NCBI RefSeq assembly: GCF_902729425.1
Contig: NZ_CACVCH010000001.1
Location: forward strand, 379,501 to 443,500
DNA: 64,000 nt
Direction: 5' to 3'
Source: Magnetospirillum sp. SS-4
GTDB lineage: Bacteria > Pseudomonadota > Alphaproteobacteria > Rhodospirillales > Magnetospirillaceae
A program made the translations under genes and the position numbers. Shown piece after piece: positions 1-8,869 of the stretch. Below the pieces are notes generated by a model. The model ran no database searches and had not been told where the DNA came from. It saw only the letters and a program-made list of their open reading frames with translations. How positions within the stretch are numbered: position 1 is the first letter of the stretch; each line of letters starts with the position of its first letter.

Positions 1-794
1 GCGGCGGCCTCGGCCTCGGCCTGCCCGGCGTAAAGGCCGAAGCAGGTGGCCCCCGACCCCGACATGCGCGCCAGCAGACAACCGGAAGACGCGGCCAGTT
101 CCACCAGCATCTCGCCCACCACCGGTTCGATGGATACCGCCGCCGGAGTCAGATCGTTGCGCCGCGCCGCCAGCGCCCTGGCCAATCCGGCGGCGTCGGC
201 GGGGGATTCGGTCAGCGGGTCGGCGGGCGAGAACGGCCCGGTCCGGGCCTTGAACACCGCCGGGGTATGCAGCGGCACCATGGGATTGACCAGCACCAGC
301 CATGCCGGCGGCAGGGCGGGAGCCGGTTCCAGCACCTCGCCGATGCCGGACATGCGGGTGGGAACGCCGGCCAGGCAGACCGGAACGTCGGCGCCGATGG
401 CCAGCGCCAGCGCCCGCAGCCGGTCGTCGGGCAGGGCGACGTTCCACAGCCGCATCAGGCCTTTCAGGGCGGCGGCGGCATCGGCCGAGCCGCCGCCGAT
501 GCCGGCCGCGACCGGCAGCCGCTTGGTCAGGCGAATGGCGGCGCCGCCGGCCGTCCCGACCGCCTCGGCCAGCAATCGCGCCGCCTTCAAGACGATATTC
601 TCGCCCTCGGCGGGAATCTGGCCGGCGGTGGGGCCGGCCACCTCCAGGCGCAGGCCGTCGGCCTCGCCGATTTCCAGGGTGTCGCCGACGCCGGCGAACA
701 CCACCAGCGAGTCCAGCAGGTGATAGCCGTCGGCGCGCTTGCCGGTCACATGCAGGGACAGGTTGAGCTTGGCGGGAGCGAACACGGTGATCAT
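1..794 (-). CDS. ispE: 4-diphosphocytidyl-2-C-methyl-D-erythritol kinase IspE (3' end outside window)
   Basis: GHMP-family kinase of the MEP isoprenoid pathway; it phosphorylates the 2-hydroxyl of CDP-methylerythritol in the cytoplasm. The N-terminus reads MITVFAPAKLNLSLHVTG, followed by ADGYHLLDSL and the ATP-binding loop LPVAAGIGGGSADAA; a second glycine motif (MSGSGATCFG) lies near the visible end. About 264 codons are seen with no stop before the window edge, so the C-terminal tail is missing. It starts 6 bases after the stop of the TPR lipoprotein gene and is probably co-transcribed with it and with the ETF-QO gene upstream. Identification is firm from family motifs. Confidence 0.93.
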   Translation of the reverse strand, partial: MITVFAPAKLNLSLHVTGKRADGYHLLDSLVVFAGVGDTLEIGEADGLRLEVAGPTAGQIPAEGENIVLKAARLLAEAVGTAGGAAIRLTKRLPVAAGIGGGSADAAAALKGLMRLWNVALPDDRLRALALAIGADVPVCLAGVPTRMSGIGEVLEPAPALPPAWLVLVNPMVPLHTPAVFKARTGPFSPADPLTESPADAAGLARALAARRNDLTPAAVSIEPVVGEMLVELAASSGCLLARMSGSGATCFGLYAGQAEAEAA

Positions 795-800
795 GGCGAC

Positions 801-2510
801 CTACCGGGCCGGCGCGGCCGGAAGCCGGCCGGTGGAGATCTTTTCCCTCAGCGCCTCGATCTGCTCGGGCTCGGGGTCCAGCGACATGGCGCGGTTCCAC
901 TGGAAACGGGCCTCGTCGACGCGGCCGACCCGCCACAGGGCGTCGCCCAGATGCTCGTTGATGGTGGGATCCTCTGGCTTCAGCTCGACGGCGCGCTCCA
1001 GGTGCTTCACCGCCGCCTGGAAATCGCCGGTGCGGTAGAAGGCCCAGCCCAGCGAATCGACGATGGCCCCGTCATTGGGACGCTGCTGCACGGCGCGTTC
1101 GATCAGCTTGCGCCCCTCGTCCAGGTTGACGCCCTGATCGACCCAACTGTAACCGAGATAGTTGAGCACATCGGGCTGATCCGGCTTGAGCCGCAGCGCC
1201 TCCTTGAAATCGGCCTCCGCCCGCGCCCACTGCCTCGACCGCTCCAGCGCCATTCCCCGGGCGTAATGAAGCGTCCAGTTGGGGGGCTCGCCCGATCTGG
1301 CGGCACGCTCGATGGCCTGGTCGTAGGCCTCGGCCGCCTCGGCGTAACGCTTGTGGCGGCGCAGGATGTCGCCCCGGCTCAGAACCGGCTCGAACGCATC
1401 GGGCCGGGCATTGGCCAGGCGGCGCAGTTCGGACAGGGCGCCGTCGGTATCGCCGGCCTCGTCCAGGTTGAAGGCCAGCCGCAGGCGGGCGAACTCGGCC
1501 GCCTGGCTGTTGCCGTCGATGGCGCGGTAGATGGCGTTGGCCTCGGCGAGCCGCCGCTGGCGGCCCAGGGTGTCGGCCACCAGCAATTGGGCCAGCGGAA
1601 AGTCCGGCCGGAGGCCAAGGGCAAGGCGCGAGAACACCAGGGCGAGGTCGTGGGCGTTGCCCTGGCGCACCAGCGAGGCGGTATCGAACATCACCTCGGC
1701 CAGTCCCTGGATGGGGTCGGAGACCACGCGAGCCACGGCGGCCCCGGCGGCCATCTGGCGGCGGCCGTCCAGCAGCGAACGGTCGTTGTGCTCGACATGA
1801 TAGCGCTGATACAGCTGGGCGGCGGCCTCCATCCGGCCGGTCCGCTGAAAGAAGCCGCCCACCGCCTCCACCGTGCGCACGCTGGTCTGGCCGGCCAGGG
1901 CGGCGGCGTAATGCCCTTCCGCCGGCTGGAGCCGCCCGGCCATCTCGGCGATCAGGCCGGCGTGGAACTCGTAGATGGGGGCGAAGCTGGCGGTTTCCGA
2001 ACGCGGCTTCAGCAGTTTCAGCGCCCCGTCGGGATCGTTCTGGGCCTGGCGGGTCCAGGCCAGCAGCAGCGGCCCGAGAAAACCGTTGATACCCTTCTGC
2101 GGCAGGGCGGCGAAGCGCTTTTCCGCCGCAGCAAGGCGTCCGTCACGGGCGTCGCGCAGGCCGGCGGCGAGAAGGGGCAGGGCGGAATCGCCGTCGATGA
2201 TCAGCAGCCGCTCGGCGATGGGCATGGCCTCGTCCAGCCGCCCCTCGGCCAGCAGCAGGCTGAAGGCGCGCTGTTGCAGGTCGGTGTTGTCGGGGTCGCG
2301 GCGGGCGGCGTTCAGCAGGAACTCGGCGGCCGAGCGGGTGTCGCCGTGGGATTGGGCGTAGCGCCCGGCGAGATAGGCCCCCAGCCCGCCCTCGCCGCCC
2401 AGCCCGATTCCGCCCGTGGCCTCGGCCTGGGGCGCGGAACGGGGCGCGCAGCCCAGCAGGGCGGCGGCGACAAGCGCGATGCACGACAGACGTCCGACCG
2501 ATATCACCAT
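801..2510 (-). CDS. TPR-repeat lipoprotein
   Basis: 569-residue protein with an N-terminal export signal ending in a lipobox-like LLGC (Cys21), so it is probably lipid-anchored on the periplasmic side. The rest is helical tetratricopeptide repeats, clearest in the last 200 residues (for example LNYLGYSWVDQG and DSLGWAFYRTGDFQAA). TPR proteins are interaction scaffolds; the partner cannot be deduced. It lies between the ETF-QO gene (52 bases upstream) and ispE (6 bases downstream) on the same strand, so the three look like one transcript, although no functional link is evident. Confidence 0.85.
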   Translation of the reverse strand: MVISVGRLSCIALVAAALLGCAPRSAPQAEATGGIGLGGEGGLGAYLAGRYAQSHGDTRSAAEFLLNAARRDPDNTDLQQRAFSLLLAEGRLDEAMPIAERLLIIDGDSALPLLAAGLRDARDGRLAAAEKRFAALPQKGINGFLGPLLLAWTRQAQNDPDGALKLLKPRSETASFAPIYEFHAGLIAEMAGRLQPAEGHYAAALAGQTSVRTVEAVGGFFQRTGRMEAAAQLYQRYHVEHNDRSLLDGRRQMAAGAAVARVVSDPIQGLAEVMFDTASLVRQGNAHDLALVFSRLALGLRPDFPLAQLLVADTLGRQRRLAEANAIYRAIDGNSQAAEFARLRLAFNLDEAGDTDGALSELRRLANARPDAFEPVLSRGDILRRHKRYAEAAEAYDQAIERAARSGEPPNWTLHYARGMALERSRQWARAEADFKEALRLKPDQPDVLNYLGYSWVDQGVNLDEGRKLIERAVQQRPNDGAIVDSLGWAFYRTGDFQAAVKHLERAVELKPEDPTINEHLGDALWRVGRVDEARFQWNRAMSLDPEPEQIEALREKISTGRLPAAPAR

Positions 2511-2562
2511 ATGCTCCGTCTACAATCCGGGGGGCCAGAGGGGGGCGCCCCGGACCACAGCT

Positions 2563-4185
2563 TTACATGTTGGGATAGTTCGGTCCACCGCCACCTTCGG
2601 GAACCACCCAATTGATATTCTGGGTCGGGTCCTTGATGTCGCAGGTCTTGCAGTGCAGGCAGTTCTGCGCGTTGATCTGGAGACGCGGATTGGAACCGTC
2701 GTCGTTCCGGACGATTTCATAGACGCCGGCCGGGCAATAGCGCTGTTCGGGGGCGTCGTAATGCTCGAGATTGATGGCGACGGGCACCGCCGAATCGCGT
2801 AAGCGCAGATGCGCCGGCTGGTTCTCCTCGTGGTTGGTGCTGGAGATGAACACCGACGACAGCTTGTCGAAGCTGACCACCCCGTCCGGCTTCGGGTATG
2901 CGATCTTCGGACAGTCCGACGCTTTTTTAAGCGCCAGATGGTCGGGACGGTGGTGCAGCGTCCACGGCGCCTTGCCCCTGAAGACATAGGTCTCCAGCGC
3001 CGAATAGGCGATTCCCCCCCACAGGCCCCAGTGGAAACTGGGGCGGATGTTCCGGACCTCGTGCAATTCGCTCCACAGCCACGACTTCCTCAGGTGCTCG
3101 GGGTACGCGGTCACCTCATTGGAGCCGCCCTCGTGACCCAGGGCCTCGGCCACCGCCTCGGCCGCCACCATGGCCGACTTCATGGCGGTATGGGTGCCCT
3201 TGATCTTGGGCACGTTGAGGAAACCCGCCGTGTCGCCCACCAGCACGCCGCCGGGGAAGCAAAGCTTGGGGATCGACTGGAAGCCGCCCTCGGACAAAGC
3301 GCGGGCGCCGTAGGAGATGCGCCGGCCGCCCTCGAAGGTGGGACGGATGGCGGGATGGGTCTTGAAACGCTGGAACTCGTCGAACGGCGACAGATGCGGG
3401 TTGGCGTAGTCCAGGCCGACCACGAAGCCCACCGCCACCTGGTTGTTCTCCAGGTGATAGAGGAACGAGCCGCCATAGGTGCTGGTGTCCAGCGGCCAGC
3501 CGACGGTATGGATGATGGTGCCGGCCTTGTGCTTGGCCGGATCGATCTCCCACAGCTCCTTGATGCCGATGCCGTAGGTCTGGTCCTCGCAATGGGCGCG
3601 AAGGTCGAAGCGCTCGAACAGGGTCTTGGTCAGCGAGCCGCGGCAGCCTTCGGCGAACACGGTCTGGCGCGCCCACAGCTCGACGCCCGGCGTATGGTTG
3701 TGGGTGGGCTGGCCGTCCTTGCCGATGCCCATGTCGCCGGTGGCGACGCCCTTGACCGAGCCGTCCTCGTGGTAGAGCACCTCGGCGGCGGCGAAGCCGG
3801 CGAAGATCTCGACGCCCAGCGCCTCGGCCTGGGCGCCCAGCCAGCGGGTGAAGTTGCCCAAGGACACGATGTAATTGCCGTGATTGTTCATCTGCGGCGG
3901 CGTCATCAGGCGGATGGCCTTGGATTCCGTCAGGAACATGAAGCGGTCGTCGGCGGCCGGCGTCAGCAGCGGGGCTTCCCGCTCCTTCCAGTCGGGGAAC
4001 AGTTCCGCCAGCGACCGGGTCTCGATCACCGCGCCCGACAGGATGTGAGCGCCGATCTCCGATCCCTTTTCCAGTACGCAGACGGTCAGCTCGGGATTGA
4101 TCTGCTTCAGCCGGATCGCCGTGGTCAGGCCCGAGGGGCCGCCACCGACGATCACGACATCGAATTCCATGCTCTCACGTTCCAT
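2563..4185 (-). CDS. electron transfer flavoprotein-ubiquinone oxidoreductase
   Basis: ETF-QO passes electrons from reduced ETF (fed by acyl-CoA dehydrogenases) to ubiquinone at the inner membrane. The N-terminus has the FAD dinucleotide fold ([14 protein letters not shown]); the middle matches the quinone/FAD region ([18 protein letters not shown]); the C-terminus holds a four-cysteine [4Fe-4S] module (YCPAG, then CLHCKTC). I place the start at the ATG at 4185 (540 aa, MERESMEF), preceded by a GGGAG stretch; an upstream in-frame ATG at 4236 would add 17 unconserved residues. The promoter region is shared with the divergent uracil-DNA glycosylase gene and contains a perfect palindrome at 4288-4305. 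Confidence 0.95.
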   Translation of the reverse strand: MERESMEFDVVIVGGGPSGLTTAIRLKQINPELTVCVLEKGSEIGAHILSGAVIETRSLAELFPDWKEREAPLLTPAADDRFMFLTESKAIRLMTPPQMNNHGNYIVSLGNFTRWLGAQAEALGVEIFAGFAAAEVLYHEDGSVKGVATGDMGIGKDGQPTHNHTPGVELWARQTVFAEGCRGSLTKTLFERFDLRAHCEDQTYGIGIKELWEIDPAKHKAGTIIHTVGWPLDTSTYGGSFLYHLENNQVAVGFVVGLDYANPHLSPFDEFQRFKTHPAIRPTFEGGRRISYGARALSEGGFQSIPKLCFPGGVLVGDTAGFLNVPKIKGTHTAMKSAMVAAEAVAEALGHEGGSNEVTAYPEHLRKSWLWSELHEVRNIRPSFHWGLWGGIAYSALETYVFRGKAPWTLHHRPDHLALKKASDCPKIAYPKPDGVVSFDKLSSVFISSTNHEENQPAHLRLRDSAVPVAINLEHYDAPEQRYCPAGVYEIVRNDDGSNPRLQINAQNCLHCKTCDIKDPTQNINWVVPEGGGGPNYPNM

Positions 4186-4287
4186 GACGACCCCGACTCC
4201 CAGATCGACCAGGGGGCTGTACCCCTCTTGATCCAAACAGACAGGTCGCCTCTATAGCATACCCGGCGCGGCCGGTTGGACACAAAA

Positions 4288-4305
4288 TCGGTAAGCGCTT
4301 ACCGA
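4288..4305. promoter_or_regulatory. 18-bp perfect palindrome, LacI-like operator candidate
   Basis: TCGGTAAGCGCTTACCGA is its own reverse complement and lies in the divergent spacer between the ETF-QO and uracil-DNA glycosylase genes. Its core GTAAGCGCTTAC resembles operators of LacI/GalR-family regulators. On the minus strand it sits immediately upstream of a plausible TTGTGT-N18-TATGCT promoter for the ETF-QO operon. No cognate regulator gene is in the window, so the regulator is unknown. Confidence 0.5.
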
Positions 4306-4356
4306 AAATATGCGCCGAGGTCGCGGAAGCGGCGGCACCATGCTACCCTCCGGCTC

Positions 4357-5175
4357 ATGGACGGAGCCCTTCACCCCCACGACATCCTGCGCTGGTACCT
4401 GGAGGCCGGCGTCGACGAAACCATCGGCGAAACGCCGGTGGACCGCTACGCCGTTTCCAGCCGCGCCCGCGAACAGCAGCAGCGGCCGGCCTCCGCCCCG
4501 CCGCCGGATCCCGTCCCCGACCGCCATCACGCGCCGCCGGCCAGCGCCGCCGTCGCCGCCTCGGCCATCGTCGGCACCGCCGCCCACATCGCCGCCGGCT
4601 GTTCCTCCCTGGCCGAACTGCGGGTGGCGCTGGAGGGGTTCGACGGCCTGGCCCTGAAGCGCGCCGCCGCCAGCACCGTCTTCGCCGACGGCAATCCGGA
4701 AGCCGCGGTGATGTGCATCGGCGAGGCCCCCGGACAGGAGGAGGACCGCCAGGGCCGCCCCTTCGTCGGAGCGAGCGGCAAGCTGCTGGACCGCATGTTG
4801 AATTCCATCGGGCTGGATCGCGACACCGCCTACATCACCAACGTGGTGCCGTGGCGGCCGCCGGCCAACCGCAAGCCCGGCCCGGACGAGGTGGCGGTGT
4901 GCCTGCCCTTCCTGTCGCGCCACATCGAACTGGTCGATCCGCAGATGCTGGTCCTGTTCGGCGGTGCCGCCGCCTCGGCGCTGCTGGCCAAGGCCGAGGG
5001 CATCAACCGCCTGCGCGGCCGCTGGTTCGAATACAATTCCCCCGGCCTGCCGCGTCCGGTGCCGGTGCTGGCCACCTTCCACCCGGCCTACCTGCTGCGC
5101 ACCCCCGAGGCCAAGCGCGACGCCTGGCGCGACCTGCTGATGGTGCGAAAAAAGCTGGACGGCGGCGGGCGCTGA
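4357..5175 (+). CDS. uracil-DNA glycosylase, family 4-like
   Basis: Removes uracil from DNA as the first step of base-excision repair. 272 aa from the ATG at 4357 (MDGALHPHD). Motif A is [15 protein letters not shown] and motif B is HPAYLLR, as in family 4/5 enzymes. Family 4 proteins usually bind a [4Fe-4S] cluster through four cysteines; here two positions appear lost (CSSL where CxxC is expected, and WRPPANR where CRPPxNR is expected). The first 90 residues are Pro/Ala-rich and low-complexity, as in many alphaproteobacterial homologues. Divergent from the ETF-QO gene. Confidence 0.88.
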   Translation: MDGALHPHDILRWYLEAGVDETIGETPVDRYAVSSRAREQQQRPASAPPPDPVPDRHHAPPASAAVAASAIVGTAAHIAAGCSSLAELRVALEGFDGLALKRAAASTVFADGNPEAAVMCIGEAPGQEEDRQGRPFVGASGKLLDRMLNSIGLDRDTAYITNVVPWRPPANRKPGPDEVAVCLPFLSRHIELVDPQMLVLFGGAAASALLAKAEGINRLRGRWFEYNSPGLPRPVPVLATFHPAYLLRTPEAKRDAWRDLLMVRKKLDGGGR

Positions 5176-5259
5176 GCCCGAAGACCGCCCGTACCCTCTT
5201 GGCTGGCGGCGGCGGTCGTGATTGAATTTCCCGCCTGCCCAATCGTCGGAGTCCGCCCC

Positions 5260-5940
5260 ATGCTGTCCGCCCTCGTCAAGGCCTTCGCCCAGTGGAGCGA
5301 TCCGCGCCTGCGCCGGATCCTGAAACTGGGAGTCGGGGTGGCGCTGGCCTGCTGGATCGGCCTGGCGGTCATCGCCACCCTGGTGCTGAGGCATGTCAGC
5401 CTGTTCGAGAACAGCTGGGCCGAAACCGGCTCGGACGTGGCGCTGGGACTGGCCGCGCTGGTGGTGCCGCTGCTGTTCTTTTCCGCCGTCGCCACCTTCG
5501 TCATGAGCTTCTGGCTGGACGAGGTCGCGGTCCTGGTGGAGGAGCGGCATTATCCCGGCCTGGGGCCGGCGCGACAGCTGGGCTGGAAGGAGGCGTTGCT
5601 GGCCTCGACCCGCTTCCTGTTGGTGATGGTGGCCATCACCCTGGTCGCCGCCCCCGTCTATGTGGCGCTGCTGCTGGTCGGCCTCGGCATCATCCTCAAC
5701 TACGCCGTCAACGGCTATCTGCTGGGGCGCGAGTATTTCGAGCTGGTGGCCAGCCGGCGGATGGAGGCCGGCGAGGCCCGCCTGCTGTTCCGCAACAATC
5801 TGGGGCGGCTGTGGCTGTGCGGCGCCGTCATCAACCTGTTGTTCCAGATTCCGCTGCTGAACCTGACGGCGCCGGTGACCGCCGCCGCCTTCATGGTGCA
5901 TGTGGTCCAGGGATTGCGGACCGGGCCGTCCAGGCCATGA
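5260..5940 (+). CDS. EI24/CysZ-like integral membrane protein
   Basis: 226 aa from the ATG at 5260 (MLSALVKAF), chosen because GGAG lies 8 bases upstream and the extension to 5218 is unlike the family. It has several hydrophobic segments (around residues 25-45, 60-85, 120-155 and 185-210) and the EI24 landmark NYAVNGYLLGREYFE near the middle. CysZ members of this family are linked to sulfate uptake, but no sulfur-assimilation genes are nearby, so transport of sulfate is not claimed. Its stop overlaps the start of the next gene (ATGA), indicating translational coupling. Confidence 0.8.
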   Translation: MLSALVKAFAQWSDPRLRRILKLGVGVALACWIGLAVIATLVLRHVSLFENSWAETGSDVALGLAALVVPLLFFSAVATFVMSFWLDEVAVLVEERHYPGLGPARQLGWKEALLASTRFLLVMVAITLVAAPVYVALLLVGLGIILNYAVNGYLLGREYFELVASRRMEAGEARLLFRNNLGRLWLCGAVINLLFQIPLLNLTAPVTAAAFMVHVVQGLRTGPSRP

Positions 5941-6398
5941 TCGCCGCCATGACGTTCCCAGCCCGCCTCGCCCGTTTCCGCCCCCTGGCCGCGCTGTCGC
6001 TGCTGATCCTGTCGGCCTGCGCCGCGCCCGGCGGATCGCCGCCGGCAACCGGGGACGACCCGTCCGCTCCGGCCGCCGCCGCCGCGCCACCGGGCGAGCG
6101 CACCGCCATGCCGCCGCCGGTGGACCGCCGGACGCTCACTCCCGAACGACTGAAGGGACTGCACGCGGTTCAGGTGGAAGGGGCGCTGGGAGCCCCAAGC
6201 TTCCGCCGCCGCGACCCGCCGGCCGAGATATGGCAGTACCGGATGGGGACATGCACCCTCGACCTGTTCCTGTACAAGGAGACGGACGGCGTCATCGTCG
6301 CCCATTACGCGGTGCGCAGCCCGCCGGGAAGCGGGGTCACCGAGCGCGCCTGCCTGGACGAGGTGCTGAACCGCGGCGCGGAGCGGCCGGTCAGCTGA
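5937..6398 (+). CDS. small lipoprotein of unknown function
   Basis: 153 aa. The N-terminal signal ends in LSAC (lipobox) and is followed by a Pro/Ala-rich linker of about 35 residues and a compact domain (residues ~75-150) with RLKGLHAVQVEGALGAP and IWQYRMGTCTLDLFLY. That pattern resembles small outer-membrane-assembly-like lipoprotein folds, but I do not recognise a specific family. The start ATG at 5937 overlaps the EI24 gene stop; a second ATG at 5949 is also possible. The gene ends 7 bases before the palindromic element at 6406. Confidence 0.75.
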   Translation: MIAAMTFPARLARFRPLAALSLLILSACAAPGGSPPATGDDPSAPAAAAAPPGERTAMPPPVDRRTLTPERLKGLHAVQVEGALGAPSFRRRDPPAEIWQYRMGTCTLDLFLYKETDGVIVAHYAVRSPPGSGVTERACLDEVLNRGAERPVS

Positions 6399-6405
6399 CC
6401 GCACC

Positions 6406-6592
6406 TAGAGCGTCGAGCCCCATATCTGAAACGGTAAAATGCATGCGGAGCATGCGTGGGACGGGCGGATTTGCCCCATTACCTTCGGCAACGGGCTTGA
6501 CCGTAGCGCTGGCTACGCTCGGCGCCCCTTGCCTCGATTCTGAGCCAAATCCACTCCGTCAGGGTGCTTCAGATATGGGGCTCGCCGCTCTA
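6406..6592. repeat. palindromic intergenic element, copy A
   Basis: 187-bp element with 25-base ends that are inverted copies of each other (24 of 25 match; 6406-6430 and 6568-6592, TAGAGC...CCCCATATCTG). Inside are a nested stem CGTAGC-GCTG-GCTACG (6502-6517), a GCATGC-GGA-GCATGC hairpin (about 6440-6455) and further facing arms, so it can fold end to end. A second copy is at 39262-39533. Both lie between convergent genes, and both right ends supply the TAG stop of the minus-strand gene. It could be a bidirectional terminator, a structured RNA or a miniature transposable element. Confidence 0.85.
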
Positions 6593-7093
6593 CCGCTGCC
6601 GCCGCCATTCCGGCCGGACCGCGCTGTCTCCCGGCCGGCGGGCGGCCAGCGGCGGCCGGACGTAAAGCGCGATCAGGTCGACGTAATCGAGGCTCGGCAG
6701 CAGGAACAGGGTCACCGAGGCGATCAGGCCGGTGGCCGTCACCGGCACCGCAACCTCGATATCGCCCCCCAGAAGGATGCGCCCCTGGGTCACCCGGAAC
6801 GGCGCCCCCCCCAGATGGGCGTTGGCGGCCTCGACGATGCGGGCGAGACCGGCGCGGGCGGCCGGCGCTTCGGCCGAAAACGGCATCGGTCCCATGTCGC
6901 CCACCAGCTTCAGATGCGCCCGCCCCTCGGATTGCTCGATCCGGCCGGCGAAAAGGACGTCGCGAAAGCGGAAATCGAACTGAACATTGCCGTCGCCCAT
7001 GGACAGCGGGCGGCCATCGTCATCGGTCCAGACGGTATGGAGATCGATGGGCAGGGCCTTGCCGCCCAGGGTGAACATTTTTGCTTTTGACAT
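6590..7093 (-). CDS. conserved hypothetical protein
   Basis: 167 aa, not assigned to a family. The N-terminus [16 protein letters not shown] is followed by a soluble beta-rich stretch ([17 protein letters not shown]), then a hydrophobic segment [23 protein letters not shown] near residues 120-140 and a very basic tail ([16 protein letters not shown]). It is divergent from psd, with a 131-base spacer. The stop codon lies within the right arm of the palindromic element, so the tail sequence may have been shaped by that insertion. No function is proposed. Confidence 0.65.
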   Translation of the reverse strand: MSKAKMFTLGGKALPIDLHTVWTDDDGRPLSMGDGNVQFDFRFRDVLFAGRIEQSEGRAHLKLVGDMGPMPFSAEAPAARAGLARIVEAANAHLGGAPFRVTQGRILLGGDIEVAVPVTATGLIASVTLFLLPSLDYVDLIALYVRPPLAARRPGDSAVRPEWRRQR

Positions 7094-7224
7094 TGTTGCC
7101 GTCGGGAAAAAGGCGTGCGCACAGTACTATCATGCCGTCGTTCGGGATGAAATTCCAAATGACCGGCGCTATAAGGTGGTCTGTCCCGCCGAACCGGCGG
7201 GATCATCGCTCCGGAGAATTGCGC

Positions 7225-7932
7225 GTGCAGGCTCACGAAATCTCGCTGACCAAGTATCTGTGGTTCCCCGTCAACCGGGAGGGCTGGCCGTTCGTGGCGC
7301 TGTTCGCCGTGGCGGCGCTGCTGCTGGGGCAGCTTTGGGAGCCGCTCGGCTGGCTGGGCGCCATCCTGACCTGCTGGTGCGCCTGGTTCTTCCGCGACCC
7401 CGACCGGGTGACGCCGGTGCGCGACGGGCTGGTGATCAGCCCGGCCGACGGCGTCGTGCAGTTGCTGGGCATGGCGCCGCCGCCGCCGGAACTGGACATG
7501 GGCGAGGCGCCGCTGATGCGCGTCTCGGTGTTCATGAGCGTGTTTTCCGTCCACATCAACCGCGTCCCGGTGGACGGCAAGGTGGTCAGGACCGCCTACC
7601 AGCCCGGCAAGTTCCTCGACGCTTCGCTGGACAAGGCCAGTTCCGACAACGAACGCATGTCGGTCCGTCTCGCCCTGGCCGACGGCCGCGACGTCGCCTT
7701 CGTCCAGATCGCCGGTCTGGTGGCGCGCCGCATCAAATGCGACCTGAAGGACGGGCAGGAGGTCCGGGCCGGCCAGCGCTTCGGCCTGATCCGCTTCGGC
7801 TCGCGGGTCGACGTCTACCTGCCCGAGGGCGTGCAGCCGCTGGTCGCCCTGGGCCAGAGCATCATCGCCGGCGAGACCGTGCTGGCCGATCTCGCCTCCG
7901 CCGAGGGACCGCGACAGGGCGAGGTTCGCTGA
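7225..7932 (+). CDS. psd: phosphatidylserine decarboxylase (small pyruvoyl type)
   Basis: Converts phosphatidylserine to phosphatidylethanolamine at the inner membrane. 235 aa from a GTG at 7225 ([13 protein letters not shown]); GGAG at 7213-7216 gives a good ribosome-binding site, while an ORF start at 7081 would add an unrelated leader. It has an N-terminal hydrophobic stretch, NPADG-like motif ([10 protein letters not shown]), [11 protein letters not shown], and near the C-terminus [11 protein letters not shown]. The Gly-Ser in that last motif is where family members self-cleave to make the pyruvoyl group. TGATG overlap couples it to pssA, the preceding step in the pathway. Confidence 0.93.
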   Translation: MQAHEISLTKYLWFPVNREGWPFVALFAVAALLLGQLWEPLGWLGAILTCWCAWFFRDPDRVTPVRDGLVISPADGVVQLLGMAPPPPELDMGEAPLMRVSVFMSVFSVHINRVPVDGKVVRTAYQPGKFLDASLDKASSDNERMSVRLALADGRDVAFVQIAGLVARRIKCDLKDGQEVRAGQRFGLIRFGSRVDVYLPEGVQPLVALGQSIIAGETVLADLASAEGPRQGEVR

Positions 7933-8726
7933 TGTTCAGGCCAAAGCGTCCGCCACGCATTCCCGGCCTGTCGGTCAACAAGCTGATCCCGAACATCCTG
8001 ACCATGCTGGCGCTGTGCGCCGGCCTCACCTCCATCCGCTTCGCCGTCCACGGCATGTGGAAGGAGGCGGTGATCGCCACCGTGCTGGCCGCCATCCTGG
8101 ATGGCCTCGACGGCCGCGTCGCCCGCCTGCTCCAGGGGACCTCCAAGTTCGGCGCCGAACTCGATTCCCTGTCGGATTTCGTCAGCTTCGGCGTGGCCCC
8201 GGCCATGGTGCTGTATTTCTGGGTGATGCGCGAGGCCGGCGGCTTCGGCTGGGCGCTGGTGCTGCTGTTCTCGGTGTGCTGCGCGCTCCGCCTCGCCCGG
8301 TTCAACACCATGATCGGCGAGCCCGACCTGCCGCCCTACGCCTACAACTTCTTCACCGGGGTTCCGGCCCCGGCGGCGGCGGGGCTGGTGCTGATGCCGC
8401 TGATCCTCACCATCCAGTTCGGCGACGGCCTGTTCGACCGCCCCCTGGTGGTGGCGGTGTTCCTGATGGGCGTGTCGTTCCTGATGGTGAGCAAGCTGCC
8501 CACCTTCTCGTTCAAGAAGGTGCGCATTCCCCACGGATGGGTCCTGCCGATCCTGCTGGTGGTAGGGCTGGCGGCGGCCTTCCTGGTGACCGAGCCGTGG
8601 CTGACCCTGGGGCTGGTGGGGTGCGCCTACCTGACCTCGATTCCCTTCGCCGCCCGCTCGTTCCGCCGGCTGAAGGCCCAGGCGGACATGGTGGTGGCCG
8701 AGGCGTCGCCCCCGCCCCAGGCATGA
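7932..8726 (+). CDS. pssA: CDP-diacylglycerol-serine O-phosphatidyltransferase
   Basis: Makes phosphatidylserine from CDP-diacylglycerol and serine; psd then decarboxylates it, so the pair forms the phosphatidylethanolamine operon. 264 aa, with multiple membrane segments and the complete CDP-alcohol phosphotransferase signature DGRVAR, 8 residues, G, 3 residues, D, 3 residues, D (around residues 60-82). ATG at 7932 overlaps the psd stop by one base. Firm identification. Confidence 0.94.
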   Translation: MFRPKRPPRIPGLSVNKLIPNILTMLALCAGLTSIRFAVHGMWKEAVIATVLAAILDGLDGRVARLLQGTSKFGAELDSLSDFVSFGVAPAMVLYFWVMREAGGFGWALVLLFSVCCALRLARFNTMIGEPDLPPYAYNFFTGVPAPAAAGLVLMPLILTIQFGDGLFDRPLVVAVFLMGVSFLMVSKLPTFSFKKVRIPHGWVLPILLVVGLAAAFLVTEPWLTLGLVGCAYLTSIPFAARSFRRLKAQADMVVAEASPPPQA

Positions 8727-8735
8727 GCTTCGCGT

Positions 8736-8755
8736 CTGTTGCCATGCAGCAACAG
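8736..8755. terminator. short hairpin after pssA
   Basis: CTGTTGC and GCAACAG form a 7-bp stem around a 6-base loop, 10 bases after the pssA stop. There is no T tract, so intrinsic termination is uncertain. Confidence 0.35.
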
Positions 8756-8792
8756 TGAGGCGGGAATGCATCGCGCGCACCCGCGGGGGACT

Positions 8793-8820
8793 TGTTGACG
8801 GCGGCAAGCTCTAGTACATA
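8793..8820 (+). promoter_or_regulatory. candidate promoter of the ompA-like gene
   Basis: TTGTTG at 8793-8798 and TACATA at 8815-8820 are separated by 16 bases, about 50 bases before the gene start. The match is weak at the -10 and is a candidate only. Confidence 0.3.
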
Positions 8821-8869
8821 GGGATCACCTAATTCCACGTCGCGAAAAGTCCGGGAAGGATTTCGACTC

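Noticed and set aside
267-2615. Long plus-strand frame opposite the TPR gene and ispE
   Set aside because: Low-complexity Gly/Gln/Arg product with no domain; it is antisense shadow of the TPR lipoprotein and neighbours in high-GC DNA.
2809-4257. Plus-strand frame opposite ETF-QO
   Set aside because: Shadow of a clearly recognisable ETF-QO on the other strand; no family motifs.
6399-6600. tRNA or known riboswitch in the palindromic element
   Set aside because: No acceptor/T-arm consensus or known riboswitch core; the fold is a long self-complementary hairpin instead.
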